A DNA stretch of 64,000 nucleotides from Gammaproteobacteria bacterium (GTDB lineage: Bacteria; Pseudomonadota; Gammaproteobacteria; Steroidobacterales; GCA-2729495), in NCBI GenBank assembly GCA_015709695.1, contig CP054183.1:372001-436000 (forward strand). Direction: 5' to 3'. The notes beneath the pieces are model-generated. The model saw nothing but the letters and a program-made list of their open reading frames with translations. It did not search any database and was not told the origin of the DNA. Within the stretch, counting starts at the first letter, position 1, and each line of letters begins with the position of its first letter. Below, in pieces: positions 18,539-26,866 of this stretch. Both the position numbers and the translations under genes were made by a program.

Positions 18539-20055
18539 TCCTGGCGGGATGGAAAGGCATGCAGGTTGGCGACGCCGGCGGCGCGCAGCGCCTGGAAGGT
18601 CTTGCCGGGCCCGCAGGCGTGATGCGGATCCGGCGGCAACCAGTCGCGCAGCGCGCGGAACTGCGCGGCACTGCCCCAGTAGAAATGCGTGGCCTGCGCC
18701 AGCCGGCTGCGGATCTGCTCCAGCACCGCCGCATCATCGGGCGCGTGGATCGCGTAGCTGGCCCGCACATCGCCGACGCCGCTGTCCTGCCAGCTTGCGA
18801 CCGCGTCCTCGCGCGTCAGCACGGTCCATGCCGCCAGCGGCGGCAGGCGCAGCACGGGTGCGGCGAGCAGCGTGCCGATGGCCGCGAAGCCGAGCTGATC
18901 CGCGCAGCCCTCGATCCAGATGCCGCGCCGGGCGAGGCGTCGCCAGCTTTCCACGCCACTGACCCAGACCCGCGTTGCCGCCGGCAGCGTGGCTCCGGCG
19001 GGCAGGGCGCGCCAGTGGGCGAGGAAGAGCGCGGGCGGCTGGCCGAGGCGCAGCGCCGCGGCAGGTTGCAGGCGGCTCGCGCCCACCCAGTCGGAGCCAT
19101 CCCAGGCACGGGCGCGCCGCGGTCGCGGCGGTTGGCGCCAGGCGAGCCGGCGGTACGGGCGCGATGGCGCGCCACCCGCCATGAACAGCAGGGTGCCGCA
19201 GTTCGCGTCGGCCAGGCTGCTGGCGCCGAAGCCCTCGCGCTCCGCCTCCGGCAATGCCGCCGCCAGCGCGAGCTCGCGCGCCACGCGCCGTGCCGTGGGC
19301 GCGTGGTGCAGCGCCGCCAGCAACGCGGCCACGCGCCCGTCGTCGTCGCGGCAATCGATGCCGAGGGCGCCCTGGCCCGCCGCGGTCGGGCAGGCCGACA
19401 GCGGCAGCACCATCAGGCGCGTGTCCTGCAGAAGTGGCGCCAGCGCCGCATGCCCGTCGCGGTCGCCCCAGAGGCGCTCGAGCCCGGCCAGTGCCAGCAC
19501 CGCGCCGTCGAGCGCCTGGGGATGCGAGCGCGGAAGCTGCAGCCGCGCCGCCCGCTGCTCCACGGGACCGCGAAGCGGCGCGAACGCCAGTTGCGGCGGC
19601 TGCCTGCCCAGACGTGGCAGGGCCTCGCGCAGGAAGTCGCCGGCCAGCGCAGCGCGCCTCGTCGAGGACGTGCCGATGCGCAACGTCTGGTCGCTGGCGA
19701 GGAGATCCGTCACGCCGGCACGGAACAGGACCACATCGCGCGGGTCCCCGCGTTGCGGGATGGCGGCCTGGCGGATGCCGGGACGCGGAGCGAGCGGCAG
19801 GTCCTTCAGCGAGTGCACGCAGAGATCGACCTCGCCCGCGCGCAGGGCATCGTCGAGTTCGGCGGAGAAGAAGCCCGGGTCGGCGACCTCGGAGAGCGGC
19901 GTGGCGCGATCGCGGTCGCCGCGGGTCCCGATGGTGACGAGTTCCAGCGGCTGGCCGGGATCGGCGGCGCGCAGGGCCCGCAGCACCAGACGGCTCTGGG
20001 CCACGGCGAGCAGCGAGCCGCGCGTACCCAGGCGCAGTGTGGAACGCCGTGGCAT
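18517..20055 (-). CDS. hemC: Hydroxymethylbilane synthase fused to a uroporphyrinogen-III-synthase-like domain
   Basis: 512 residues, about 200 longer than ordinary HemC. Residues 1-300 are porphobilinogen deaminase: LRLGTRGSLLAVAQ, catalytic Asp85 in HSLKDLP, GTSSTRR (Arg133/134), DGAVLALAGLERL and AAGQGALGID. The Cys that would carry the dipyrromethane cofactor is probably Cys286, but it lies in ADANCGTLLF, not the usual GCQVP-like context. Residues from about 330 to 512 are weakly HemD-like, ending with YWGSAAQFRAL, ACGPGKTFQALRAAGV and HAFPSRQEW, the rhythm of the uroporphyrinogen-III synthase C-terminal half. The domain assignment of this part is inference. Start at 20055, 5 bases past the HemA-like stop. 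Confidence 0.8.
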   Translation of the reverse strand: MPRRSTLRLGTRGSLLAVAQSRLVLRALRAADPGQPLELVTIGTRGDRDRATPLSEVADPGFFSAELDDALRAGEVDLCVHSLKDLPLAPRPGIRQAAIPQRGDPRDVVLFRAGVTDLLASDQTLRIGTSSTRRAALAGDFLREALPRLGRQPPQLAFAPLRGPVEQRAARLQLPRSHPQALDGAVLALAGLERLWGDRDGHAALAPLLQDTRLMVLPLSACPTAAGQGALGIDCRDDDGRVAALLAALHHAPTARRVARELALAAALPEAEREGFGASSLADANCGTLLFMAGGAPSRPYRRLAWRQPPRPRRARAWDGSDWVGASRLQPAAALRLGQPPALFLAHWRALPAGATLPAATRVWVSGVESWRRLARRGIWIEGCADQLGFAAIGTLLAAPVLRLPPLAAWTVLTREDAVASWQDSGVGDVRASYAIHAPDDAAVLEQIRSRLAQATHFYWGSAAQFRALRDWLPPDPHHACGPGKTFQALRAAGVANLHAFPSRQEWRTWLA

Positions 20056-20060
20056 GGGCC

Positions 20061-20996
20061 TCAGCCGGCGACCCGTTGCGGCCAGCGCGTCATGCCTGTG
20101 GCGCCGGCAGCGGCCGCAGCCCATGCGCGGGCGCGCTGCCGGCAGTCCTGGCGGGCGCGCTCGACCTGCAGCGAGCGGATGCGGTCCTGCGAGCGGCGCA
20201 GGTCGAAGACATCGTCGAGGTCGTAGCCCCTGACGGCCGCGGGCCACGGCTGGCCGCTGCCGCGTCGTCGCCCGAGGTGGACCAGGGTCTGTGCCGGGCC
20301 GGATTCGAGCCAGTCGAACCACTGCCTGTCGTGGGTCGGGTCGGCCGGTGTGGTCATGACGACGTGACGCGACCAGCGGGCCGCCTCCGCCCCGGCATCG
20401 GCCGGGAACACGCGGCCCGCCGCGGCGAAGGGCGCGCCTGCCGGCCGCCGGCTCCAGGTGCCGATGGCCTGCGCGCGGAAGAACGGCAGCAGGGAACGCG
20501 CCAGCTCGCCCGCACCGACGATGAGCAGCGGTTGTGCCGGAGCGGGAGACAACAGGCGACGCACCAGCCCGCCGTAGGAGGCGCCGCCGATATGCGTGAG
20601 GCGCGCGCTGCGGATGGCGCGGGTGTTCTGCAGCAGCGCCGCCGCGACCGGGGCGAGCGAACGCACGGCCGGCGGCGGCGCACTGTCCCGGAACGCCTCC
20701 CAGGCGCGGCGAACCTGCCCGAAGACATTGGTTTCACCCGGGATGGCGCTCAGCAGCCCGCAGGCGAATTCCAGCAGGAAAGCGTAGGCGCCGCCGCCCC
20801 GCTGCAGCTCCGGCGGGCCGAGCGCGGTGATGGCGTGCGCCGCCGCCGGGTCGGCTGCGACCAGCACGCTGCGCAGGCAGGTATCGATGCGCCAGGCGTT
20901 GGCGATACCCGTCGCCCCGCCGGGCGCCAGCGCGGCAGCCGGCCAGTGGCCGACCACCAGCGTCGCCGACGGGGCAGGCGCCACATGCTGGTTCAT
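20061..20996 (-). CDS. Short, divergent glutamyl-tRNA reductase-like protein
   Basis: 311 residues versus about 420 for normal HemA. Three HemA landmarks align in order. The first is a catalytic-Cys region (DTCLRSVLVAA, Cys40, against the usual STCNRTE). The second is a GETNVFGQVRRAW segment (against GEPQILGQVKDAY). The third is a Rossmann site LLIVGAGELA (Gly161) followed by YDLDDVFDL (against the usual YDLDDL). The C-terminal dimerisation domain is reduced or missing. If active, it would reduce glutamyl-tRNA(Glu) to glutamate-1-semialdehyde, the substrate of HemL in the same operon. Its ATG overlaps the cysK stop by 4 bases. It could instead be a non-catalytic GluTR homologue; the loss of the NRTE residues leaves that open. 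Confidence 0.65.
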   Translation of the reverse strand: MNQHVAPAPSATLVVGHWPAAALAPGGATGIANAWRIDTCLRSVLVAADPAAAHAITALGPPELQRGGGAYAFLLEFACGLLSAIPGETNVFGQVRRAWEAFRDSAPPPAVRSLAPVAAALLQNTRAIRSARLTHIGGASYGGLVRRLLSPAPAQPLLIVGAGELARSLLPFFRAQAIGTWSRRPAGAPFAAAGRVFPADAGAEAARWSRHVVMTTPADPTHDRQWFDWLESGPAQTLVHLGRRRGSGQPWPAAVRGYDLDDVFDLRRSQDRIRSLQVERARQDCRQRARAWAAAAAGATGMTRWPQRVAG

Positions 20997-21970
20997 GCGC
21001 GCTTCGCCGCCGCGGCCTCGACCTCGGCGAGCCAGGCATCGTCGGAGCCCTCGGCAACATCGTCGAGCAGGAAGGTCGAGAGATAGCGCTCGCCGGTGTC
21101 GGGCAGCATGGCGAGCAGCACCGATCCGCGCGCGGCCTGCCGTGCCACCTGCAGGGCGGCCGCCAGCGTCGCGCCGGCGGAGAGGCCGACGAAAATGCCT
21201 TCCTCCGCGGCCAGCCGGCGCGCAGTGGCCTTGGCATCCTCGTCGCTGACCGTCACCAGCTGGTCATGCAGATCGCGGCTCAGCACCCCGGGCAGGAAGT
21301 CCGGTGTCCAGCCCTGGATGCGGTGCGGCTTCCACTCGGCGCCACCGAGGAGCGAAGCGCCGGCGGGTTCGGCGGCGATGATCTTCACCTCGGGGCGTGC
21401 CAGACGCAGCACCTCGCCGGCGCCGGTGAGCGTGCCGCCCGTGCCCCAGCCACTCACCCAGTAATCCAGCCGGCGGCCAGCGAAATCGCGCAGGATCTCC
21501 GGGCCGGTGGTCTGGCGGTGATAACCCGGGTTCGCCGGGTTCTGGAACTGGCTGGCGAGGAACCAGCCATGCCTCTCGGCCAGCTCCTCCGCCTTGCGCA
21601 CCATGCCGGTGCCGCGCGCCGCAGCCGGTGTCAGGATCACCTTCGCGCCATAGGCGCGCATCAGCTTGCGGCGCTCGATGGAGAAGGTCTCCGTCATCAC
21701 GGCGACGAAGGGATAGCCGCGGGCAGCGCAGACCATGGCCAGCGCGACACCGGTGTTGCCGGATGTCGCCTCGACCACCGTCTGGCCGGGCCGGATCAGG
21801 CCGCGCCGCTCGGCATCGTCGATGATGGCGAAGGCGAGGCGATCCTTGACCGAGCCGGCCGGATTGAAGGCTTCGATCTTCACGTAGAGTTCCACGTGCT
21901 CCGGCGCGAGGCGGTTGAGGCGTACCACCGGGGTTTCGCCGATGGTCTCGAGGATGCTGTCGTAGATCAT
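20993..21970 (-). CDS. cysK: Cysteine synthase (O-acetylserine sulfhydrylase)
   Basis: 325 residues. PLP enzyme forming cysteine from O-acetylserine and sulfide. PLP lysine Lys42 is in NPAGSVKDR; the EATSGNTGVALA substrate loop and the GWGTGGTLTGAGEVLR phosphate-binding loop are intact. The overall pattern fits CysK better than CysM, though the two are hard to separate by eye. The start has an AGGAGAG ribosome binding site inside the end of cysG and the genes overlap by 4 bases, as do cysK and the HemA-like gene, so all are probably translated from one message. Confidence 0.92.
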   Translation of the reverse strand: MIYDSILETIGETPVVRLNRLAPEHVELYVKIEAFNPAGSVKDRLAFAIIDDAERRGLIRPGQTVVEATSGNTGVALAMVCAARGYPFVAVMTETFSIERRKLMRAYGAKVILTPAAARGTGMVRKAEELAERHGWFLASQFQNPANPGYHRQTTGPEILRDFAGRRLDYWVSGWGTGGTLTGAGEVLRLARPEVKIIAAEPAGASLLGGAEWKPHRIQGWTPDFLPGVLSRDLHDQLVTVSDEDAKATARRLAAEEGIFVGLSAGATLAAALQVARQAARGSVLLAMLPDTGERYLSTFLLDDVAEGSDDAWLAEVEAAAAKRA

Positions 21971-23385
21971 GAGGCTCTCCTGTAATCCGCAAGGGTGTGG
22001 GTGGCCAGCCTGGGCGCCAGCGAAATCGTGTTGCCGACGAGCATAAGCGTCGCTGCCCCGGCCTGCCGGTCGGCGGCTGCCCTGGTACCGGTGCCGGCGC
22101 CGATGCTCGCCAGCGTGCCGGTCACCACGGCCTGGCCCGGCAGCGTGGCGTTGCGGATGACCGCAGCGGGGGTATCCGGTGAACGCCCGTGCCGCAGCAG
22201 CGTGGCCGCGACCTCGGCAATGCGCTGGCCGCCCATGTAGATGGCCAGCGTCGAGTCGAGCGCGGCCAGTCGCGGCCAGTCCGCGCCGCTGCCGCCCGCG
22301 GCGGCCGTGGCGGTCACCAGGGTGACCGCCGTCGACAGGCCGCGATGCGTCAGCGGGATGCCCGCTGCGGCCGCGCAGGCACTGGCCGCGGTGATGCCGG
22401 GGATGATCTCGAAGGGCAGGCCGGCTGCCGCCAGCGCCAGGGCTTCCTCGCCGCCCCGGCCGAATACCAATGGGTCGCCGCCCTTGAGGCGGCAGACCCG
22501 GGCACCGGCGCGCACGCGCTCCACCAGCAGCTGGTCGATCGCCAGCTGGCTGGTGGACACCTGTCCGCCGCGCTTGCCGACGTCGATCAGCTCGGCTTCG
22601 CGTCTTGCGGCACGCAGCAGTTCCGGCGAGACCAGCTGGTCGTGGATCACCACATCGGCCTCCTGCAGTGCCCGCAGTCCGCGCACCGAGATCAGGCCGG
22701 GATCGCCGGGGCCGGCGCCGACCAGCCAGGCGCGGCCCCTGGCCCCGGCAGGGGCGCCACCGGCCAGGGAGCGCGCCGCCAGCACATCGGCGGTCTCGTG
22801 GTCGCCACCGAGGACGGCATCGGCTGCCGCGCCGGACAGGATGTCCTCCCAGAAGGCGCGGCGCGCGGCGGTCGTGGGCAGGGCGCGGCGCACGCGCTCG
22901 CGCCATCGTCCTGCCCAGCGGGCCAGCTCGCCGAGCCGGGCCGGCAGCCACTGCTCGAGCCGCTGGCGCAGCAGGCGCGCCAGCAGCGGTGCATGGCCGC
23001 CGCTGGAGACGGCGACGATGACCGGCGGACGCTCGACGACCGCCGGCAATATGAAGGAGGAGGCGTGGCCGTCGTCGACCACGTTGCAGAGCCGGTGCAG
23101 CGCGGCCGAGGCAGCGGCCACCGCCGCATTCGTGGCCTGGTCATCCGTTGCGGCGATCACCAGCAGCGCGTCGGCCAGCAGGGAGGCGTCGAACGGCCGG
23201 CGCTCGATGCGCAGGGCGCCGTCGCGGGCCATCTCCCCGAGGTCCGCGTGCACCTCCGGCGCATTGACGGTCACCCGGGCGCCAGCCCGCAGCAGCTCGC
23301 GCGCCTTGCGCAGGGCCACCACGCCACCGCCGACCACCAGGCAGGGCTGCCGGTCGATCCTGGCGAAAAGAGGGTAGTACTCCAT
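21967..23385 (-). CDS. cysG: Siroheme synthase (trifunctional)
   Basis: 472 residues. The N-terminal part (about 1-150) is the NAD-dependent precorrin-2 dehydrogenase/sirohydrochlorin ferrochelatase: CLVVGGGVVALRKA, NVVDDGHASSFILPA. The C-terminal part (from about 215) is the SAM uroporphyrinogen-III methyltransferase: VGAGPGDPGLIS, LKGGDPLVFGRGGEE, PGITAASACAAAAGIPLTHR. It makes siroheme, the cofactor of sulfite reductase. Start at 23385 (MEYYPLFARID) was preferred over 23412 because it matches the family N-terminus. First gene of the cysG-cysK-hem operon and divergent from cysB, so it is likely regulated by CysB. Confidence 0.95.
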   Translation of the reverse strand: MEYYPLFARIDRQPCLVVGGGVVALRKARELLRAGARVTVNAPEVHADLGEMARDGALRIERRPFDASLLADALLVIAATDDQATNAAVAAASAALHRLCNVVDDGHASSFILPAVVERPPVIVAVSSGGHAPLLARLLRQRLEQWLPARLGELARWAGRWRERVRRALPTTAARRAFWEDILSGAAADAVLGGDHETADVLAARSLAGGAPAGARGRAWLVGAGPGDPGLISVRGLRALQEADVVIHDQLVSPELLRAARREAELIDVGKRGGQVSTSQLAIDQLLVERVRAGARVCRLKGGDPLVFGRGGEEALALAAAGLPFEIIPGITAASACAAAAGIPLTHRGLSTAVTLVTATAAAGGSGADWPRLAALDSTLAIYMGGQRIAEVAATLLRHGRSPDTPAAVIRNATLPGQAVVTGTLASIGAGTGTRAAADRQAGAATLMLVGNTISLAPRLATHTLADYRRAS

Positions 23386-23594
23386 GCGGCTTTCCTGGCC
23401 TGGCGGGTCCATCAGGGGCGGCCACGATAGGCTGCTCCGCCGGCCTGGAAAAAGATTGATGGCTTCTTGGTTTATGCCATTGTGGAATATGACAGGAACG
23501 CAAAAATCTACGTGACGCCTGTCAGGCCTGTTAACAGCCGGTTATATACTGCGCGGCCCGTACTTCCGGGGTGCCAACGCCCGCAGAGGCTGCC
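23386..23594. promoter_or_regulatory. Divergent cysG/cysB control region
   Basis: 209 bases between the two starts, clearly richer in A+T (about 23445-23550) than its neighbourhood. A TATACT at 23545-23550 is a candidate -10 toward cysB, with no good -35. CysB boxes are degenerate and cannot be called by eye, but a LysR-type regulator divergent from its target is the usual arrangement. Confidence 0.5.
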
Positions 23595-24602
23595 ATGACG
23601 CTCCAGCAACTCAAGTACCTGCTCGCCATCGCCGACAGCGGCCTCAACATCACCGCGGCGGCGGAGAAGCTCTTCACCAGCCAGCCGGGCATCAGCAAGC
23701 AACTGAAGCTCCTGGAGCAGGAGCTCGGCGTGCAGCTGTTCACCCGCAAGGGCAAGTCGCTGGCCGCCATCACGCCCGCGGGGCGCGATGTCATAGCCCG
23801 GGCCCGCAAGATCGCCCGCGAGGTGCAGAACATCCGCAGCCTGGCGCGCGAGATGTCCGGCGAGCAGGAGGGCACGCTCGCCATCGCCACGACCCACACC
23901 CAGGCCCGCTACGTGCTGCCGGATGTGCTGCGCGTGTTCCGCGAGCGCTATCCGAAGGTCAACCTGGAGCTGCACCAGGGCACTTCGGAGCAGATCGCCG
24001 AACTGGTCGCCGCCAACCGCGTGGATTTCGCCATCGCCACCGGGTCGCTGCAGCTGTTTCCCGGCCTGATCATGCTGCCCTGCTACCAGTGGGACCGCAT
24101 CGTCCTCGTGCCCCGCGGCCATCCGCTGGCGAAGCAGGCAGCACCCGTCGACCTCGGCATGCTGGCCGAGCACCCGCTGATCACCTACGTGTTCAGCGCC
24201 ACCGGCGAGTCCTCCTTCAAGGAGGCGTTTGCCGCCCAGGGACTCGAGCCGCAGGTGGTGTTCACGGCACGCGACGCCGACATCATCAAGACCTACGTGC
24301 GCATGGGCATGGGCGTGGGCGTGGTGGCCTCGATGGCCTACGAGCGTGCCGACGAGAAGGACCTGGTGGCGCTGGATGCAGTGGGCCTGTTCCCGCGCGT
24401 CACCACCTGGCTGGGTTTCCGGCGGGACACCGTGCTGCGCGGCTACATGGTGGATTTCGTCTCGCTGTTCTCGCCGCAGCTGACGGCGGACCTGGTGCGG
24501 CGCGCCGCCGGGCTGGCGACCCAGGCCGAGGTCGATGCGCTGTTGGCGGACCAGGCCCTGCCGCTGCGCGCCGGTGGCCAGCTGCCATCGCGGCGCGCGT
24601 GA
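23595..24602 (+). CDS. cysB: LysR-type sulfur regulator CysB
   Basis: 335 residues. The N-terminal winged helix is MTLQQLKYLLAIADSGLNIT...LFTSQPGISKQLKLLE, with the SQPGISKQ recognition helix typical of CysB/Cbl. The C-terminal effector domain includes ATTHTQARYVLP and QGTSEQIAELV, matching the inducer (N-acetylserine) pocket region of CysB. In other proteobacteria CysB activates sulfate assimilation genes. Here it lies divergent to cysG-cysK-hem and convergent with cysH, which places likely targets on both sides. Confidence 0.93.
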   Translation: MTLQQLKYLLAIADSGLNITAAAEKLFTSQPGISKQLKLLEQELGVQLFTRKGKSLAAITPAGRDVIARARKIAREVQNIRSLAREMSGEQEGTLAIATTHTQARYVLPDVLRVFRERYPKVNLELHQGTSEQIAELVAANRVDFAIATGSLQLFPGLIMLPCYQWDRIVLVPRGHPLAKQAAPVDLGMLAEHPLITYVFSATGESSFKEAFAAQGLEPQVVFTARDADIIKTYVRMGMGVGVVASMAYERADEKDLVALDAVGLFPRVTTWLGFRRDTVLRGYMVDFVSLFSPQLTADLVRRAAGLATQAEVDALLADQALPLRAGGQLPSRRA

Positions 24603-24623
24603 GCGCCCGCGCCTGCCGGGCGC
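24603..24623. terminator. Short GC hairpin between convergent cysB and cysH
   Basis: GCGCCCG at 24603-24609 pairs with CGGGCGC at 24617-24623 around a 7-base loop, filling the gap between the two stop codons. There is no T run, so it is a weak intrinsic terminator at best. Confidence 0.35.
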
Positions 24624-25427
24624 CTACAGGCCCGACAGGTTGATCTCGTGCAGGCCGCACTCGCGCTTCAGTCCGTTGAAGCGGGTCTCGTCGATGTGGC
24701 CGACTTCCTGCAGCGGCCGCGTGCTGTGCACGTCGCCGATGGAGACGTAACCCTGCTGCCACAGCGGGTGATAGGGCAGGCCGTTGGCTTCGAGGTAGCG
24801 GTGCACGTCGCGATCGCTCCAGTCGGCGATGAGGTGCACCTTCCAGCGCTCGCCGCCCGACCAGTCGAGGATCTCCACCCCGGCCCGCGTGCTCGCCTGG
24901 CTGCGGCGCAGGCCGGCGAACCAGGTGCCCACCCCGAGCTGCCGCAGCGCCCGCTCCATGGGTTCCACCTTGTTGTCGCGGTTGTACGCCTCGATCCCGG
25001 CCAGTCCCTGTTCCCAGCGTCGCCCGAAGCGCGCCTCCTGCCAGGCCGGGCTGAGCGCAGCGCGGTAGATCCTGAGATCGAGTTCGAGCCTGGCGGCGAG
25101 CTGGTCGACGAACCGGTAGGTCTCCGCAAACAGGTAGCCGGTATCGATGAAGATCACCGGGATGCCAGGGCGCAGGCGACTCACCAGGTGCAGCGACACC
25201 GCCGCCTGGGCACCGAAGCTCGAGGTCAGCACGTGCTCGCCGGGCAGATTTGCCAGCGCCCATTCGACACGCTGCTCGGCCGGGCATCCGGCGAGCAGCC
25301 GGTTGCAGTGGGCGACAGCCAGCCGACGCGCGTCCCCGTCACCAGCGGCATGCAGGCGGATGGCCTCGGCCAGCGAGGGCAGCGGCAGGGATGGCTCGGC
25401 AAGGCGCTGGGCGCTCGAGGTGGACAT
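24624..25427 (-). CDS. cysH: Phosphoadenylyl-sulfate (PAPS) reductase
   Basis: 267 residues. It reduces PAPS to sulfite with thioredoxin. Seen: [13 protein letters not shown] and [10 protein letters not shown] of the nucleotide-binding fold, [10 protein letters not shown], and the catalytic Cys in the C-terminal KRECGLHE. The Cys pairs that hold the iron-sulfur cluster of APS reductases are absent, which favours PAPS as substrate. The ATG at 25427 was chosen over a longer open frame because MSTSSAQRL begins the conserved region. It provides the sulfite that a siroheme-dependent sulfite reductase (not in this window) would use. Confidence 0.93.
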   Translation of the reverse strand: MSTSSAQRLAEPSLPLPSLAEAIRLHAAGDGDARRLAVAHCNRLLAGCPAEQRVEWALANLPGEHVLTSSFGAQAAVSLHLVSRLRPGIPVIFIDTGYLFAETYRFVDQLAARLELDLRIYRAALSPAWQEARFGRRWEQGLAGIEAYNRDNKVEPMERALRQLGVGTWFAGLRRSQASTRAGVEILDWSGGERWKVHLIADWSDRDVHRYLEANGLPYHPLWQQGYVSIGDVHSTRPLQEVGHIDETRFNGLKRECGLHEINLSGL

Positions 25428-25594
25428 GAAGGATGCTCTCCGGCATGGGTGCTGCCCGGTCTGTACCGGGCGCTTCGTTGATGGCCTCTCGCGGATAACG
25501 TACAAAGAAGGCCGTGCGCCGGGAACGTCGTTGTCGTTATCCTCCCATAACCCGGCCGAATGAATCCGCGGACCATCCCAGAGGAGTCGATGCC

Positions 25595-26713
25595 ATGGCC
25601 ACTTCCGTAACCCGTCGCGCCCTGCTCCAGGCAGCACCCGTGCTGGCAGGGAGCGTGTCGCTGGCCGGACTGCCGCGCGCGGCGTCGGCGCAGTCATCAC
25701 CCTCCGGGGCGCGGGCCATGACCGGCATCCGCCTCTCGGGCAACGAGAATCCCTACGGTCCCGGTCCGGCTGCCCGCAACGCCATCGCGGCGGCGATCGC
25801 CGACAGCTGGAAGTACCCGATCGCCGAGGAGATGGCGCTCAAGGCGCAGATCGCCGAGCGCGAGGGCCTCACGCCACGCCAGGTGCTGATCGGCGATGGC
25901 TCCTCGGAGATCCTGCACATCGCCGGCCTGCTGGCGGCGGCGGACCAGGGCGAGGTGCTGACCGCCGTGCCGACGTTCAACGTCACGGCCGCGCATGCCA
26001 GGGCCATGGGCGCGGCGGTGCGCGAGGTGCCGCTAGACGCTCGCATGACCTACGACCTGGCTGCCCTCAAGGCCGCGGTCTCGCCGGCGACCCGGCTCAT
26101 CTATATCTGCAATCCCAACAATCCCACCGGCACCATGCTGCCCGGTGCGGCGCTGCGCGCCTTCATCGGCGGGCTGCCGCCGGCGGTGACCGTGCTGGTG
26201 GACGAGGCCTACCTGGAACTCACCGCCGACATGCAGGCCGAGTCCATGGCCTCGCTGGTCCCGGCGAACGGCAATGTCATCGTGGCGCGCACCTTCTCCA
26301 AGCTCCATGGGCTCGCGGGCCTGCGCATCGGCTACGCGCTGGCCCGCCCGGACATCATCGAGCGCATGGCGCGCCTGAAGCTCACCGTGGCGGGCAGCCT
26401 GGGCCTGGTGGCCGCGGCGGCCAGCTACGCCGACCTGAAGTTCCAGGCCGAGAGCCGCAGCCGGATCGCCGAGGGTGTGGCCATCACCACGGCGGCACTG
26501 GACGAGCTGAAGCGGCCGTACGCCCCGACACGGGGCAACTTCGTCTTCTTCGATTCCGGCAAGCCGGCGGGGGAGTTCCTCGGGGCCATGCGCCAGAAGG
26601 GCTTTGCCCTCGGTCGCCCGTTCCCCCCCTACACGAACTGGTGCCGGGTCAGCATGGGCACCGTGGAGCAGATGAGCGCTTTTGCCGCGGCGCTTCGCGA
26701 GCACTACGCCTGA
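25595..26713 (+). CDS. Tat-exported PLP aminotransferase, histidinol-phosphate-aminotransferase-like
   Basis: 372 residues. Residues 1-33 are a twin-arginine signal ([10 protein letters not shown], hydrophobic stretch, cleavage near AASA-Q), unusual for this normally cytoplasmic fold type I family. The body is a class I/II aminotransferase: [31 protein letters not shown] and the PLP lysine Lys236 in [16 protein letters not shown]. The closest recognisable relatives are HisC-type enzymes. Because folded proteins use Tat, it would carry PLP out with it and work in the periplasm; substrate unknown. ATG preceded by GAGGAG. Confidence 0.88.
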   Translation: MATSVTRRALLQAAPVLAGSVSLAGLPRAASAQSSPSGARAMTGIRLSGNENPYGPGPAARNAIAAAIADSWKYPIAEEMALKAQIAEREGLTPRQVLIGDGSSEILHIAGLLAAADQGEVLTAVPTFNVTAAHARAMGAAVREVPLDARMTYDLAALKAAVSPATRLIYICNPNNPTGTMLPGAALRAFIGGLPPAVTVLVDEAYLELTADMQAESMASLVPANGNVIVARTFSKLHGLAGLRIGYALARPDIIERMARLKLTVAGSLGLVAAAASYADLKFQAESRSRIAEGVAITTAALDELKRPYAPTRGNFVFFDSGKPAGEFLGAMRQKGFALGRPFPPYTNWCRVSMGTVEQMSAFAAALREHYA

Positions 26714-26866
26714 GGGCGGTGGCCACCACGTGGACCCGCGGCTGCCTCGTGGATCCGGTCTACATTTCGCGCCGGCGGTCGGGTACCATTTCGCCGCCCG
26801 ATCACCACAACTCGATGGATCCCGCCCCGGCCCGAGGGGGCGAAGCGGTCCACCAGCGGCTGGCAC

